Counted from the stretch's first letter, positions 1 to 7,445 are shown. The stretch: DNA of 7,688 nucleotides from JBHGAV01 sp041946685 (GCA_041946685.1 JBHGAV010000101.1:1-7688), one strand, 5' to 3'. A program made the numbers and translations. Notes: a model not told the origin generated them from the sequence alone.

Positions 1-51
1 TACCTATGACCAAAGAAGTCTAACACGGGGCCGATTCCCAAGAACTACGAG

Positions 52-1779
52 CTATACATCAGGACCCGTGTCATCGCACTGAGATGCAATGAGCACCAGA
101 TCGATGATCGACTGGTTGCCGCTGGTAGCCAGGGACCGAATCCTGTCGAAGGTGGCCACACGAAGGCCACTCGCGGCGCAGACCCTGCCAAGCGGCGTCA
201 CGGACAAGCCGCCGCCCGCTTGGGTAGACACAAGCTCCTTGGCGCATAGGTCGTCGACGACCCTGTCCAGTTCTTTGCACATCTCCGTTCGGGCGGCCCG
301 TGTCGTCCACAGGCGCGTCGCGGCGAAGGTCGCCAGCAGGAATCCCCGGAGCCTGCCGATGTTGGGGGCGAGCCCGGAGGCGATTACGCGAAGGACGCGG
401 ACGTCAAGCGGCTGCTTCAAGAAAGCGGACTCCAGCGGCTCCGGCACGGCATTGATATACTGGTTCATCAAGGCTTCGCGCCGAAGAGCCGATTCCGCGA
501 TGAGAACAGAGCGCCCGAAACTATCGGTTTTCAGGCCGAAGCGGCCAGCACGCCCGCTCATGTTCCGATACTCGGCGACGGTAATCGGCGGCCGCCCCCA
601 GCCTCCTGCATTCCGAGACCATTTCGTATGCTCGGCAATCACGACCGTCGAGGCCGGCAGGTTCACCCCCATCGACAGCGTTGAGGTGGACACGATGCAC
701 CGGATGGTGCCAGCGCGGAATCCTGCTTCTACAGCCAGTCGTTCCTCAATCGTGAGGTCGGCGTTGTGAAATGCGACGGAGCGATCCAGCATCCTGGCGA
801 GTTGCTCGGTGCTCTCGGTCTGCTCCAAAGCGGCGATGGCTCGCTTCGCCTCTGCGGCCGGGGCGAGAAATGCTGCACGCTGGGCTACGGCCTGCGCGTA
901 CTCCTGAGTGGCCCGCACCGAGCTCACGAACACGAGAATCTGCGCGTTGGGCTCTCTCAGCATCTCGCTTACGAGCGCGGTCCCCAGGTCCTCATGGCTA
1001 TTGCCTTGCACCGCCGGAAGTCTCTCCGTTCCGTCCCGCCTATTCTCATCCCGCCATTGAACATACGTGAATTCGCCCGAAGGCACGACCACGCCCTCGC
1101 GCAAGGGCACAGGGCGTGACTCGTCCCGTACAACCGTCGCCCCCAACCAGGTATCGAATCCGTTCAACTCGGAGACGGCCGCCGACAGCCCGAGAAGTTG
1201 CAGTCGCGGGGCCACTTGGCGGATACGGGTCACGAGCAGTTCCAACTCGGCACCCCGGGTTTCATCCCCGATCATCTGAACCTCGTCAATCACGACCGTA
1301 CCCAAGCCGTCCAGGATCGAGGGGCCGTATACCAACAGGGCGGAAAGCTTCTCGTATGTCAGAATTGCTATATGAAAGTCGCCATCAGGCAGCCGTCTGT
1401 CGTCGTCCCGCCGATCAGCCGTGGAGATCAGGACTTCTGCGCCTATCCCAGCACCGCCATACTTCTGGCGAAACTCGGCGTGCTTTTCCTCTGCCAGTGC
1501 CTTGAAGGGAACCAGATATAGGGTTCTCTTCATCGCCAAGGCGTTCTTCACCGCCGCGATCTCACCGACGAAGGTCTTGCCGCACGAGGTGGGGCCGAGC
1601 ACCAAGAGGTTCCGACCAGACAGGCAGCCAGCCTCGATGGCTTTGCGTTGAATCGGCAGAAGCGTCGTGATCCCCTGGTCCTCCCAGGCACGCAACACTA
1701 TCTCTGGGAAACCTTGCCCGCCCAGATTAGTTCGGAGGTCGGATTCCCGATCATGGCCGCCTGTGCCTTTGTCTGCCAT
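52..1779 (-). CDS. Ski2-like superfamily 2 DEAD/DEAH-box helicase, possibly C-terminally truncated
   Basis: Predicted ATP-dependent DNA or RNA helicase of 575 aa. Seen: a Q-motif-like stretch near residues 36-50; Walker A GPTSCGKT (62-69); motif Ia VPFKAL (90-95); motif II DEVQ (165-168) in place of DEAD/DEAH; motif III LSA (198-200); HNADLT (338-343); motif V STSTLSMGVNLPA (364-376); motif VI MSGRAGR (407-413). This order and the motif V/VI wording are typical of Ski2/Hel308-type helicases. A winged-helix-like segment follows at about 455-540, and the protein stops at 575 where relatives usually continue through a ratchet or helix-hairpin-helix region, so the C-terminus may be lost. The start lies 3 bp after the stop of the SNF2 gene. 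An AAGGGA ribosome-binding sequence sits 6 nt before the ATG, inside the end of that gene, indicating translational coupling. Likely substrate is foreign or processed nucleic acid (inference from context). Confidence 0.9.
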   Translation of the reverse strand: MADKGTGGHDRESDLRTNLGGQGFPEIVLRAWEDQGITTLLPIQRKAIEAGCLSGRNLLVLGPTSCGKTFVGEIAAVKNALAMKRTLYLVPFKALAEEKHAEFRQKYGGAGIGAEVLISTADRRDDDRRLPDGDFHIAILTYEKLSALLVYGPSILDGLGTVVIDEVQMIGDETRGAELELLVTRIRQVAPRLQLLGLSAAVSELNGFDTWLGATVVRDESRPVPLREGVVVPSGEFTYVQWRDENRRDGTERLPAVQGNSHEDLGTALVSEMLREPNAQILVFVSSVRATQEYAQAVAQRAAFLAPAAEAKRAIAALEQTESTEQLARMLDRSVAFHNADLTIEERLAVEAGFRAGTIRCIVSTSTLSMGVNLPASTVVIAEHTKWSRNAGGWGRPPITVAEYRNMSGRAGRFGLKTDSFGRSVLIAESALRREALMNQYINAVPEPLESAFLKQPLDVRVLRVIASGLAPNIGRLRGFLLATFAATRLWTTRAARTEMCKELDRVVDDLCAKELVSTQAGGGLSVTPLGRVCAASGLRVATFDRIRSLATSGNQSIIDLVLIASQCDDTGPDV

Positions 1780-1782
1780 GGC

Positions 1783-4700
1783 TTATCCCTTCGTCGCCTT
1801 TGCGGCAGCCTCTATGGCTTCCGGCGGAATGTCGAAGTGTCGGGCGGCGACCACCTCGCGCTTGGCGTAGTCCAAGTGCTTCACCGGATTCTGGATGCGC
1901 AGCGGCTCGGCCCTGCAATTGTCCAGCGGGTCCCAGACCACGTACAGCCAGTACGAATCGCCCAGTTGCGCGGCCTTGTACCACTCGTTGGTGGTCAGCC
2001 GGATAGATGCGCCGCGACGCCGGCCCTTGACCTCGATGCGGCGGATTCCGTTCACCGGGTCTCGGTAGCCCGTCTGCGGGTCAGCGGGGCCCATGCTGCG
2101 GATGTCAAAGCCGATCTTTAGGTGGCCCACCCGCTCGCACTCCCAGCCGCGGGCGGTCTCGTGGGCAATCACGATGTCCTCGGCCGCCAGTTCGATCCGG
2201 CGCTTCACCTCGGGGTCCAGTTCCTCAGCCAGGCTCGCCAGGGCGGCCGTTGCATCGGCCCCGGCCGGCAGGACCAAGGCCGTGGCGACGTGGCGCACCG
2301 GGCCGTGCTTGGCAATCGCCAGCCTGTCAAGGCCAAGTAGGCGTTCCTCCCGCGTCCGGCGCAGGTCGGCCAGGTCGTTCTCGGCCCGCTGACGGGCCAA
2401 GGCAACCTCCGGGGATTCGGTTTCCCTCGCCCGCAGGGCCATGACCCGGTCCTGGGCGGCGCGGATGCGAGCGGTGAAGGACCGCTCCAGGTAGTCGCGG
2501 CAGACGTGGACGAAATGCCGCCGCTCCTCCTGGCAGGCCTGCCGACGCTCCGTCTGGTACGTGCTGCGAAGGAAGTCGCAGGCGGGCGACGGGTCCACCG
2601 CGTCCAGGGCGGCTGGAGGGGCCGGATGAGAGGGCAGGTCGATCAGGCAGTCGGCCGGTACGACTGAGAAGTGCTCGGGCGAGTCAACTGGGGTGTTCAA
2701 TTCTTCCCGGACGGCAACCAGTTCGCCGTGAAGCGTCTGGACCTGGCCCTGGGTGCTCTGGCCCCGGATCGCCAACTCGAAGAAATGCAGACGGTAGGGC
2801 TGGTCGGTGTTGGCGTCCACGAAGACGGCCGTCCCGCCGATGAGAGGGGCGAGAATCTCGTTCAGCCGCTCGTCCACGGCGGCGTAGAGGCAGTGCCCCG
2901 GCCCGCTGAGGACGGCGTCGAGGTTCTGGTCCTCGTCGAGATGCTCCTTGTGGAAGGTGATCTTCCGGTACGATGCATCCGGCTTGCCCATGCGTTGGAC
3001 TGAAGCCAGCCGGTCGGAACGCAGGTCGGCCAGCACATGCTCGATGCGCCACAGGCCATCGGCGCGAGGTTCGACCTTCAGCCCAACTTCGTGAGCGGCG
3101 TTCAGGAAGTGCTGCTCGACATACCGCGGCATGAGCCGCCGCTCCTCGGACTGGGCGTTGGCACGCTCAAAGGCGGAGAAGTCCACGTTCGCGCGGGCAA
3201 GGGCGATGCCGGTGGCCCGTTCGTACTGGAGCAGACGAGCAGGGTCCACCTTCTCGATGCGGTCCAGGTACTCCGTCAGCCGACGCGGGTCATGGGCGGC
3301 CTCGCGCAGCATTTCCGGCAGGTTCACGTCGTTGAGCGAGAGCACCTCGCCGATCACGTCGAAGATGCGGTCGGCCAGTACCGCCCGCATCTGTTCGAGT
3401 TTGTGGAGCAGCCGTTCCAGGATCAGCCCCTCGATGATGGGTTGTCCTTCCTCGGATTCTCCGGCAACGAAGTTGAAGGCGTGGCAGTCGCGCTCCTGGC
3501 CAATCCGATGGATGCGGCCGAGCCGTTGTTCCAGGCGGGTGGGATTCCAGGGCAGGTCGTAGTTGATCATCAGGCGGCAGAACTGGAGATTGATGCCCTC
3601 GCCAGCCGCCTCGGTAGCCACGCAGATCTGCCTGGCGGTGCGGAAGTCTTCCTGGGCCTGCTTCCGCTCGCGCGGGTTCATGCCGCCGTGGATTTCGCAG
3701 GTGGTGTATCCCCACTCGTCAAGGTGCCTGCGGAGGTGCGTAAGCGTGTCGCGGTGCTCCGTGAAGACCAGCAGCTTGCCGCGGCCGTCGGACAGCTCGT
3801 GAAACTCGGCCTTGGCCAGGCACTCACGGAGAGCGGCCAGTTTGGAGTCCGCGGCGTGGTCTCGAACCCGACGCGCCCGGGCCAGGAGTTCCTGAAGGGC
3901 CGCAATCTCCGCCCGTAGCTGGTCCAACTCCACCGCGGTCGTGTATTCGTCGCTGAGCTGGTCGCGAGCGGCCTCGTCGAGGTCGTCTTCGTCTTGCTCG
4001 GCATCCGGCAGCCGGCCTTGAAGCTGGGCCAACCGGCGCGCCCGCTGTGCGGGGGCCATGTCCTCCAACTCTTTGAGCAGGGCCTGTTGCTTGTCCAGAC
4101 GCCGGCGGATGGACTCGAAGATCGCCATCGTGGAACTGGCCAGGCGGCGTTGTAGCACGGTTCGCGCCAGGGCCACGCTGGCCTTCTTCCGCCCGCTAGC
4201 TTGCGGCAGGAACTCGTTGATGTAGGCCGTGACGGCCTTGTAGAGGTCGTACTCCTCGCGGTTGAGCCGGAATGTGACCGTGTGGGCGTGACGGTCGGGG
4301 AAGAGCCGCCCGCCACGGAGGTCTCGGAGGTCCTCCTTCAGCCGGCGCAGCGCCCAGGGGCAATCCGGTCCCAGCCGCAGGATATCGCTGCGGATTTCGC
4401 CGGCCTTCTCGCCGAGGCGATGCGGCTCGGGAAACAGGTCCGGGTCCAAGAGCCGGACGAAGTGGGCGAATCGGTCATCGTCCCCGTGGTGCGGCGTGGC
4501 GGTGAGCAGCAGGAGGTGGTCCGTCTGGGCCGACAGGCGCTCGGCCAACTGGTATCGCTTGGTCTTCTCAGCCTCGTCGCCCCGTTTGGAGGACCGCTTC
4601 GTGTACGCGCTGCACTTATGGGCCTCATCGATGATTATCATGTCCCAGCGCTGCTGCCAGACCCGCTCGCACACATCGTCCTGCTTGGCGTAGTCGATGG

Positions 4701-5310
4701 AGGCGATGACCTGGTTCTCCTTGGCCCAGGGATTCAGGAGCTGCCCCTTGTCGCGGGGGGCATCAATCGGCTCGAACTCCTCGCCGAACCACCGCAGAAG
4801 CTCGTCCTGCCACTGGATGGTCAGGGGCGCTGGGCAGAGGACCAGAATCCGGGTGACGGCCTCGCGGAGCTTCAGCTCTTTGACCAGAAGCCCCGCCATA
4901 ATCGTCTTGCCGGCACCCGGGTCGTCGGCCAGCAGGAAACGCAGCCGCGGCTGCGGCAGCATCTTGAGATACACGGCCTCGATCTGGTGGGGCAGCGTGC
5001 GGATGCCGGAGAGGCTGACGGCGAACTGCCGGTCGTGGGCGTAGGCCAGCCGAATCCGGGAGGACTCGACCAAGAGCCGCACCTTCTCGGCGTCTGCGGG
5101 TTGGACGCGGGCGGTCGGCGCTGTCTTCAGCCCCGCCAGAGCTGCCGCTTCGTCGTACGAGAGGATGGCCTCGTCGGGGGTCCCGTCCAACAGGCGCACC
5201 CGGCACTCGTAGCCATTGCCGATCTTCCGAACGGCCTCCAGGACAACGGGTTCACCGAAGTGGCCCGGTAGTCTCACCTGCTGGCCGATTGGGAATTCGG
5301 TGTCGGTCAT
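1783..5310 (-). CDS. SNF2-family helicase/translocase with C-terminal DUF3883 (nuclease-like) domain
   Basis: Predicted dsDNA translocase of 1175 aa, RapA/SNF2 class. Seen: an SH3-like basic N-terminus (about 5-60); Walker A DDPGAGKT (129-136); CPAPLTIQW (159-167); DEAH (228-231); TATPHHG (270-276); a charged, coiled-coil-like insert between the two RecA lobes (about 400-505); motif IV LLVFTEH (513-519); motif V GEGINLQ (570-576); motif VI QRLGRIHRIGQ (595-605). A second coiled coil spans about 915-995. The C-terminal segment (about 1045-1135) has FD (1068-1069), IEVKG (1092-1096), LTTNEW (1105-1110) and YWLYVV (1120-1125), the DUF3883 pattern; its D...ExK spacing resembles PD-(D/E)xK nucleases, so cleavage is possible but inferred. 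SNF2-DUF3883 proteins occur in DISARM-like and related antiphage loci. The ATG at 5310 was chosen over a GTG at 5340 because the SH3-like region begins right after it; neither has a strong ribosome-binding site. Confidence 0.93.
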   Translation of the reverse strand: MTDTEFPIGQQVRLPGHFGEPVVLEAVRKIGNGYECRVRLLDGTPDEAILSYDEAAALAGLKTAPTARVQPADAEKVRLLVESSRIRLAYAHDRQFAVSLSGIRTLPHQIEAVYLKMLPQPRLRFLLADDPGAGKTIMAGLLVKELKLREAVTRILVLCPAPLTIQWQDELLRWFGEEFEPIDAPRDKGQLLNPWAKENQVIASIDYAKQDDVCERVWQQRWDMIIIDEAHKCSAYTKRSSKRGDEAEKTKRYQLAERLSAQTDHLLLLTATPHHGDDDRFAHFVRLLDPDLFPEPHRLGEKAGEIRSDILRLGPDCPWALRRLKEDLRDLRGGRLFPDRHAHTVTFRLNREEYDLYKAVTAYINEFLPQASGRKKASVALARTVLQRRLASSTMAIFESIRRRLDKQQALLKELEDMAPAQRARRLAQLQGRLPDAEQDEDDLDEAARDQLSDEYTTAVELDQLRAEIAALQELLARARRVRDHAADSKLAALRECLAKAEFHELSDGRGKLLVFTEHRDTLTHLRRHLDEWGYTTCEIHGGMNPRERKQAQEDFRTARQICVATEAAGEGINLQFCRLMINYDLPWNPTRLEQRLGRIHRIGQERDCHAFNFVAGESEEGQPIIEGLILERLLHKLEQMRAVLADRIFDVIGEVLSLNDVNLPEMLREAAHDPRRLTEYLDRIEKVDPARLLQYERATGIALARANVDFSAFERANAQSEERRLMPRYVEQHFLNAAHEVGLKVEPRADGLWRIEHVLADLRSDRLASVQRMGKPDASYRKITFHKEHLDEDQNLDAVLSGPGHCLYAAVDERLNEILAPLIGGTAVFVDANTDQPYRLHFFELAIRGQSTQGQVQTLHGELVAVREELNTPVDSPEHFSVVPADCLIDLPSHPAPPAALDAVDPSPACDFLRSTYQTERRQACQEERRHFVHVCRDYLERSFTARIRAAQDRVMALRARETESPEVALARQRAENDLADLRRTREERLLGLDRLAIAKHGPVRHVATALVLPAGADATAALASLAEELDPEVKRRIELAAEDIVIAHETARGWECERVGHLKIGFDIRSMGPADPQTGYRDPVNGIRRIEVKGRRRGASIRLTTNEWYKAAQLGDSYWLYVVWDPLDNCRAEPLRIQNPVKHLDYAKREVVAARHFDIPPEAIEAAAKATKG

Positions 5311-5333
5311 TGCTGGTTCCGTTCTGCCATCCT

Positions 5334-5345
5334 GAATCACGATTC
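5334..5345. repeat. Short palindrome in the HTH-SNF2 gap
   Basis: GAATC-AC-GATTC, a perfect 5-bp inverted repeat with a 2-bp centre, 24 bp upstream of the SNF2 start codon. Possible operator half-sites or chance; a dyad this short is weak evidence alone. Confidence 0.3.
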
Positions 5346-5377
5346 GCTGCTTCGCCCGGCCCGTGTCCGCTCTTGCA

Positions 5378-5390
5378 GTGCGGTCCGCAC
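5378..5390. repeat. 13-bp palindrome just after the HTH gene
   Basis: GTGCGG-T-CCGCAC, a perfect 6-bp inverted repeat with a single central base, beginning 1 bp past the HTH stop codon. As RNA it could form a 5-bp stem with a 3-nt loop. There is no T-tract, so it is not a standard terminator. It could be an operator for the HTH protein or a transcript-processing hairpin. Confidence 0.4.
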
Positions 5391-5391
5391 C

Positions 5392-5646
5392 TCAGCCGCA
5401 GGGCGCGGGGCGGCCGCGGGGTGGCCGGCTGCGCCCCGGCCGACGCCGCTGCTGGCCGGGGCCGGTGGCGGTGCCGCCCGCGTCGCCGTGCCGGACCCAC
5501 GCGTCAATCTCTTCTTTCCGAAACTTCCAGAGGCGACCGGCCTTGTGGGCGGGCATCTTCCGCCGGGTGATCCACTTGTACACGGTGTCCCGGCCGATCC
5601 CGAGGTATGCGGCAATCTCGTCCACCGATAGCCAGCGGTCGTCCAT
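5392..5646 (-). CDS. Small excisionase/MerR-like helix-turn-helix DNA-binding protein
   Basis: An 84-aa predicted DNA-binding protein. Residues 5-52 fit the excisionase-family HTH (HTH_17): LSVDEIAAYLGI, then the recognition-helix region RDTVYKWITRRKMPAHK, the wing motif GRLWKFRKEEID and a closing W. The last 30 residues are a Gly/Arg/Pro-rich basic tail that looks disordered and may add nonspecific DNA affinity. The start at 5646 is supported by GGAAAGGG 6 nt upstream; longer in-frame extensions have no family resemblance. It is the first gene after a good promoter and sits 81 bp before the SNF2 gene on the same strand, so it probably regulates the helicase operon. No integrase is in view, so a role as a true excisionase is unlikely. 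Confidence 0.88.
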   Translation of the reverse strand: MDDRWLSVDEIAAYLGIGRDTVYKWITRRKMPAHKAGRLWKFRKEEIDAWVRHGDAGGTATGPGQQRRRPGRSRPPRGRPAPCG

Positions 5647-5652
5647 AGGCAA

Positions 5653-5660
5653 CCCTTTCC
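5653..5660 (-). promoter_or_regulatory. Ribosome-binding site fixing the HTH gene start
   Basis: GGAAAGGG on the minus strand lies 6 nt before the ATG at 5646. It supports the 84-aa form over a 126-aa upstream extension whose extra residues match nothing recognisable. Confidence 0.6.
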
Positions 5661-5698
5661 GTCTCGCGGTGCCGCCCCCGCTGAAGGGCCACGCCAGC

Positions 5699-5727
5699 AT
5701 CAAACCCGGCCGCCCGACGGATGTCAA
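5699..5727 (-). promoter_or_regulatory. Predicted sigma70-like promoter of the HTH-helicase operon
   Basis: On the minus strand a perfect -35 TTGACA (5727-5722) is separated by 17 bp from a -10-like TTTGAT (5704-5699, 4 of 6 consensus bases). Transcription would start near 5692, leaving a leader of about 45 nt before the HTH ATG. It is the best promoter match noticed between abiEii and the HTH gene. The host's sigma factor preferences are unknown. Confidence 0.55.
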
Positions 5728-5809
5728 GTACGATCCCTGCCCTTGCCGGCCCTGTTGGTATCTATTGGACAAGGCGAAGGCTGATGCTGCCGAAGAATCA
5801 CATCCCCAT

Positions 5810-5837
5810 GCTCAACGCATGAATGCGTTCGCGGAGC
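5810..5837. repeat. Dyad/hairpin downstream of abiEii
   Basis: AACGCAT-GA-ATGCGTT is a perfect 7-bp inverted repeat (5814-5829), extended by GCTC (5810-5813) and GAGC (5834-5837) with a 4-nt bulge on one side. It begins about 20 bp beyond the abiEii stop. As RNA it would make a 6-bp stem with a 4-nt loop plus an outer 4-bp stem. No U-tract follows, so it may be a factor-dependent terminator, an mRNA-end hairpin or a protein-binding site. Confidence 0.45.
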
Positions 5838-5857
5838 GAAGGACCTTGCAGGCGGGA

Positions 5858-6646
5858 TCACAGCAGGGAAAGCAGTTTGCCCGAGACAATCTCCGCCGCC
5901 TTCGAGGCGTCGTAATTGATTCCAGGGGCCAGGAGCGGCCGGAGGTCATCGTTGAACGCTCGGGATTCGACCTTGGCGGCCAGATTCTTCTGAAAGTCGC
6001 CGCAGGTTACCTTGCTTCCCTCCGCCTCGATGTAGCGGCGAAACGCCTGGACGACCTTCCTGGGGTCGACGGTTCTCATCCCAAGGCCCATCCACAGGTC
6101 AAAAAGGTCACGTCCCTTCCGGCGTTGATAGAGCGCGCGGAGCTTCGTCGCCAGGATCTCGTCCAGCGAGTATGTCTGAACGTCGGCCCTGCTCTCGAAC
6201 CATGGCGAGCGGACGTTCAACGCCTGCGACGCCGCGCCAAAAACGGTGAAGTGCTCTCGCGTGTTGATCTCGACCTTGAGCCGAATCGGAACCACAGGCG
6301 GCATCTCCGAGTCCATCCGGTAGCGGAGCGTCACGTTGTCAGGATTGCGCTCCCGGCGTGGAGAGCCCAATATGGGATCGAGCCGGGCACGGATGGCGTC
6401 AAGCACAGCCCCGATGGGGCCAGGCGAGGCCTGCACGAGGTCAATATCTTCGGAATAACGTCGCGGCGGCTTGACGAACAACTTATGGAGGGCCGTCCCG
6501 CCCCGCAGCAGAAGCCCCTTCGACAGCAGCGGCTCCTGGAAGATCTCGATGAGCGCGCGTGACAGAATCAAATCCTGTTCGACCTGAGCGTCCTGCGGCC
6601 AAGGGACGATATTCCTCCAGTGAGTAATCGCGGCTTGGGGAATCAT
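5858..6646 (-). CDS. abiEii: AbiEii/AbiGii-family nucleotidyltransferase toxin (type IV toxin-antitoxin)
   Basis: A 262-aa toxin of the type IV AbiE system. Family members are GTP-binding DNA polymerase-beta-like nucleotidyltransferases that stop growth; the related MenT toxins add nucleotides to tRNA 3' ends, so tRNA is a plausible target here (inference). Seen: motif 1 GGT (49-51) followed by SEDIDL (65-70) with acidic pair D67 and D69; motif 2 KVEI (124-127); and a strongly conserved motif ATKLRALYQRRKGRDLFD (166-183) with K168 and R179-D180. All key residues seem intact, so the toxin is probably active. The ATG at 6646 overlaps the abiEi stop as ATGA, which fixes this start over a GTG 39 bp upstream and implies translational coupling with the antitoxin. 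No strong ribosome-binding site of its own is visible. Length is usual for compact AbiEii proteins. Confidence 0.95.
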   Translation of the reverse strand: MIPQAAITHWRNIVPWPQDAQVEQDLILSRALIEIFQEPLLSKGLLLRGGTALHKLFVKPPRRYSEDIDLVQASPGPIGAVLDAIRARLDPILGSPRRERNPDNVTLRYRMDSEMPPVVPIRLKVEINTREHFTVFGAASQALNVRSPWFESRADVQTYSLDEILATKLRALYQRRKGRDLFDLWMGLGMRTVDPRKVVQAFRRYIEAEGSKVTCGDFQKNLAAKVESRAFNDDLRPLLAPGINYDASKAAEIVSGKLLSLL

Positions 6647-7443
6647 GCCTCGGGTTCCAGTTGGACGTTCACCAGCAGATGCCACTTGCGGCTTTGCGAG
6701 GCGTCGCCGGCGGGCGCTCCCGGATCAAGCGGTCGAAGTGGGGCGTCCGTGATCCAGTCCGCTAGGCCTCTTGTCAAGCTTCGCCGTCCCGCCCGGTCCA
6801 GTAGGTAACCCAGCCGCTGCGCCACCACCACCTCGCCGTGGCGCTTCACGGCATGCAGGAGCCTTTTCGCATCGAGCCTCTCGGCCAACTCCGAGAGAAC
6901 AGTGACGGCGTTCTCCAGCCCCCCCGCAGCCTTGAAGTAGCGCACAAGGTCCCAAGCGGTCGTTTCGGGCGTGGCCACCTTCATCAGCCCGGTCGGGGTC
7001 TTGACCTCCTGCGTCTGCGAGCAGTCGAAGAGGCCCTTGCCGTAGAACCGAATCTGGACGTTGCCCGCTCGGATGGGCCGGACCGTTCGCTGCGGAACCA
7101 TGACCTGGAATTCCTGAGGGCGGTGATGGGCCGCGCCGTGCAGCTGGGCGGCCGACAGAAGCCCCACGTAGTACGGCCGGTTCATGTTCTTCATGAGGTC
7201 GTGAACGAACCACTCCGGCGGCAGGGTTCCGGCGGCGCGGTGCTGCGGGTCCACGATTACGTAGAACCCCGACCGTGGCATGACCAGCCCGCCCGCCTTC
7301 ACCAGGCGGTGCAGCGCCATGTACGTGGCCGCCGGAGACCGCCGCAGCTTGCGCCCGGCCTCCTCCCGGGTGAAGACGAACCGTCCCTGGCCGAGGAGTT
7401 CCTCGACGAATCGTCCTGCGGGGCTGGACGCGTGCGTCTTCAT
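6643..7443 (-). CDS. abiEi: AbiEi-family antitoxin and transcriptional repressor (type IV toxin-antitoxin)
   Basis: A 266-aa antitoxin. Known AbiEi proteins counteract AbiEii without stable binding to it and repress their own operon through an N-terminal winged helix. Seen: the wHTH at about 10-65, with FTREEAGRKL, SPAATYMALHRLVKAG and a wing ending GFYVIV; the AbiEi core with PPEWFVHDLM (75-84), YYVGLLSAAQLHGAAHH (91-107), QEFQVMVP (110-117), KTPTGLMKVATPETTAWDLVRY (148-169); and a basic C-terminal helical part. The ATG at 7443 was chosen because the wHTH begins about 10 residues later; an in-frame TTG at 7542 would add 33 unconserved-looking residues and would run through the predicted promoter. 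The 3' end overlaps abiEii by ATGA. It sits under a candidate AbiEi operator. Confidence 0.93.
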   Translation of the reverse strand: MKTHASSPAGRFVEELLGQGRFVFTREEAGRKLRRSPAATYMALHRLVKAGGLVMPRSGFYVIVDPQHRAAGTLPPEWFVHDLMKNMNRPYYVGLLSAAQLHGAAHHRPQEFQVMVPQRTVRPIRAGNVQIRFYGKGLFDCSQTQEVKTPTGLMKVATPETTAWDLVRYFKAAGGLENAVTVLSELAERLDAKRLLHAVKRHGEVVVAQRLGYLLDRAGRRSLTRGLADWITDAPLRPLDPGAPAGDASQSRKWHLLVNVQLEPEA

Positions 7444-7445
7444 AG

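Noticed and set aside
89..1119. Plus-strand open frames opposite the Ski2-like helicase
   Set aside because: Arg/Ser/Pro-rich translations with no domain; the minus-strand helicase motifs explain the region.
52..5310. Calling the locus a complete DISARM, Zorya or Hachiman system
   Set aside because: No methylase, DUF1998 protein, phospholipase-D protein, ZorA/ZorB motor or HamA gene is present, and helicase family resemblance alone does not identify the system.
5311..5340. GTG start at 5340 adding 10 residues to the SNF2 protein
   Set aside because: The extra residues have no domain role and the GTG has no better ribosome-binding site than the ATG at 5310; the choice is not certain.
5392..5646. 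True phage or ICE excisionase
   Set aside because: No integrase or attachment site seen nearby; excisionase-type HTH proteins commonly serve as local regulators in defence loci.
3037..6562. Long plus-strand open frames (for example 3037-3918, 4201-5271 and 5363-6562)
   Set aside because: They lie antisense to well-supported helicase and AbiE genes, show no recognisable motifs, and are expected in GC-rich coding DNA where the opposite strand rarely has stops.
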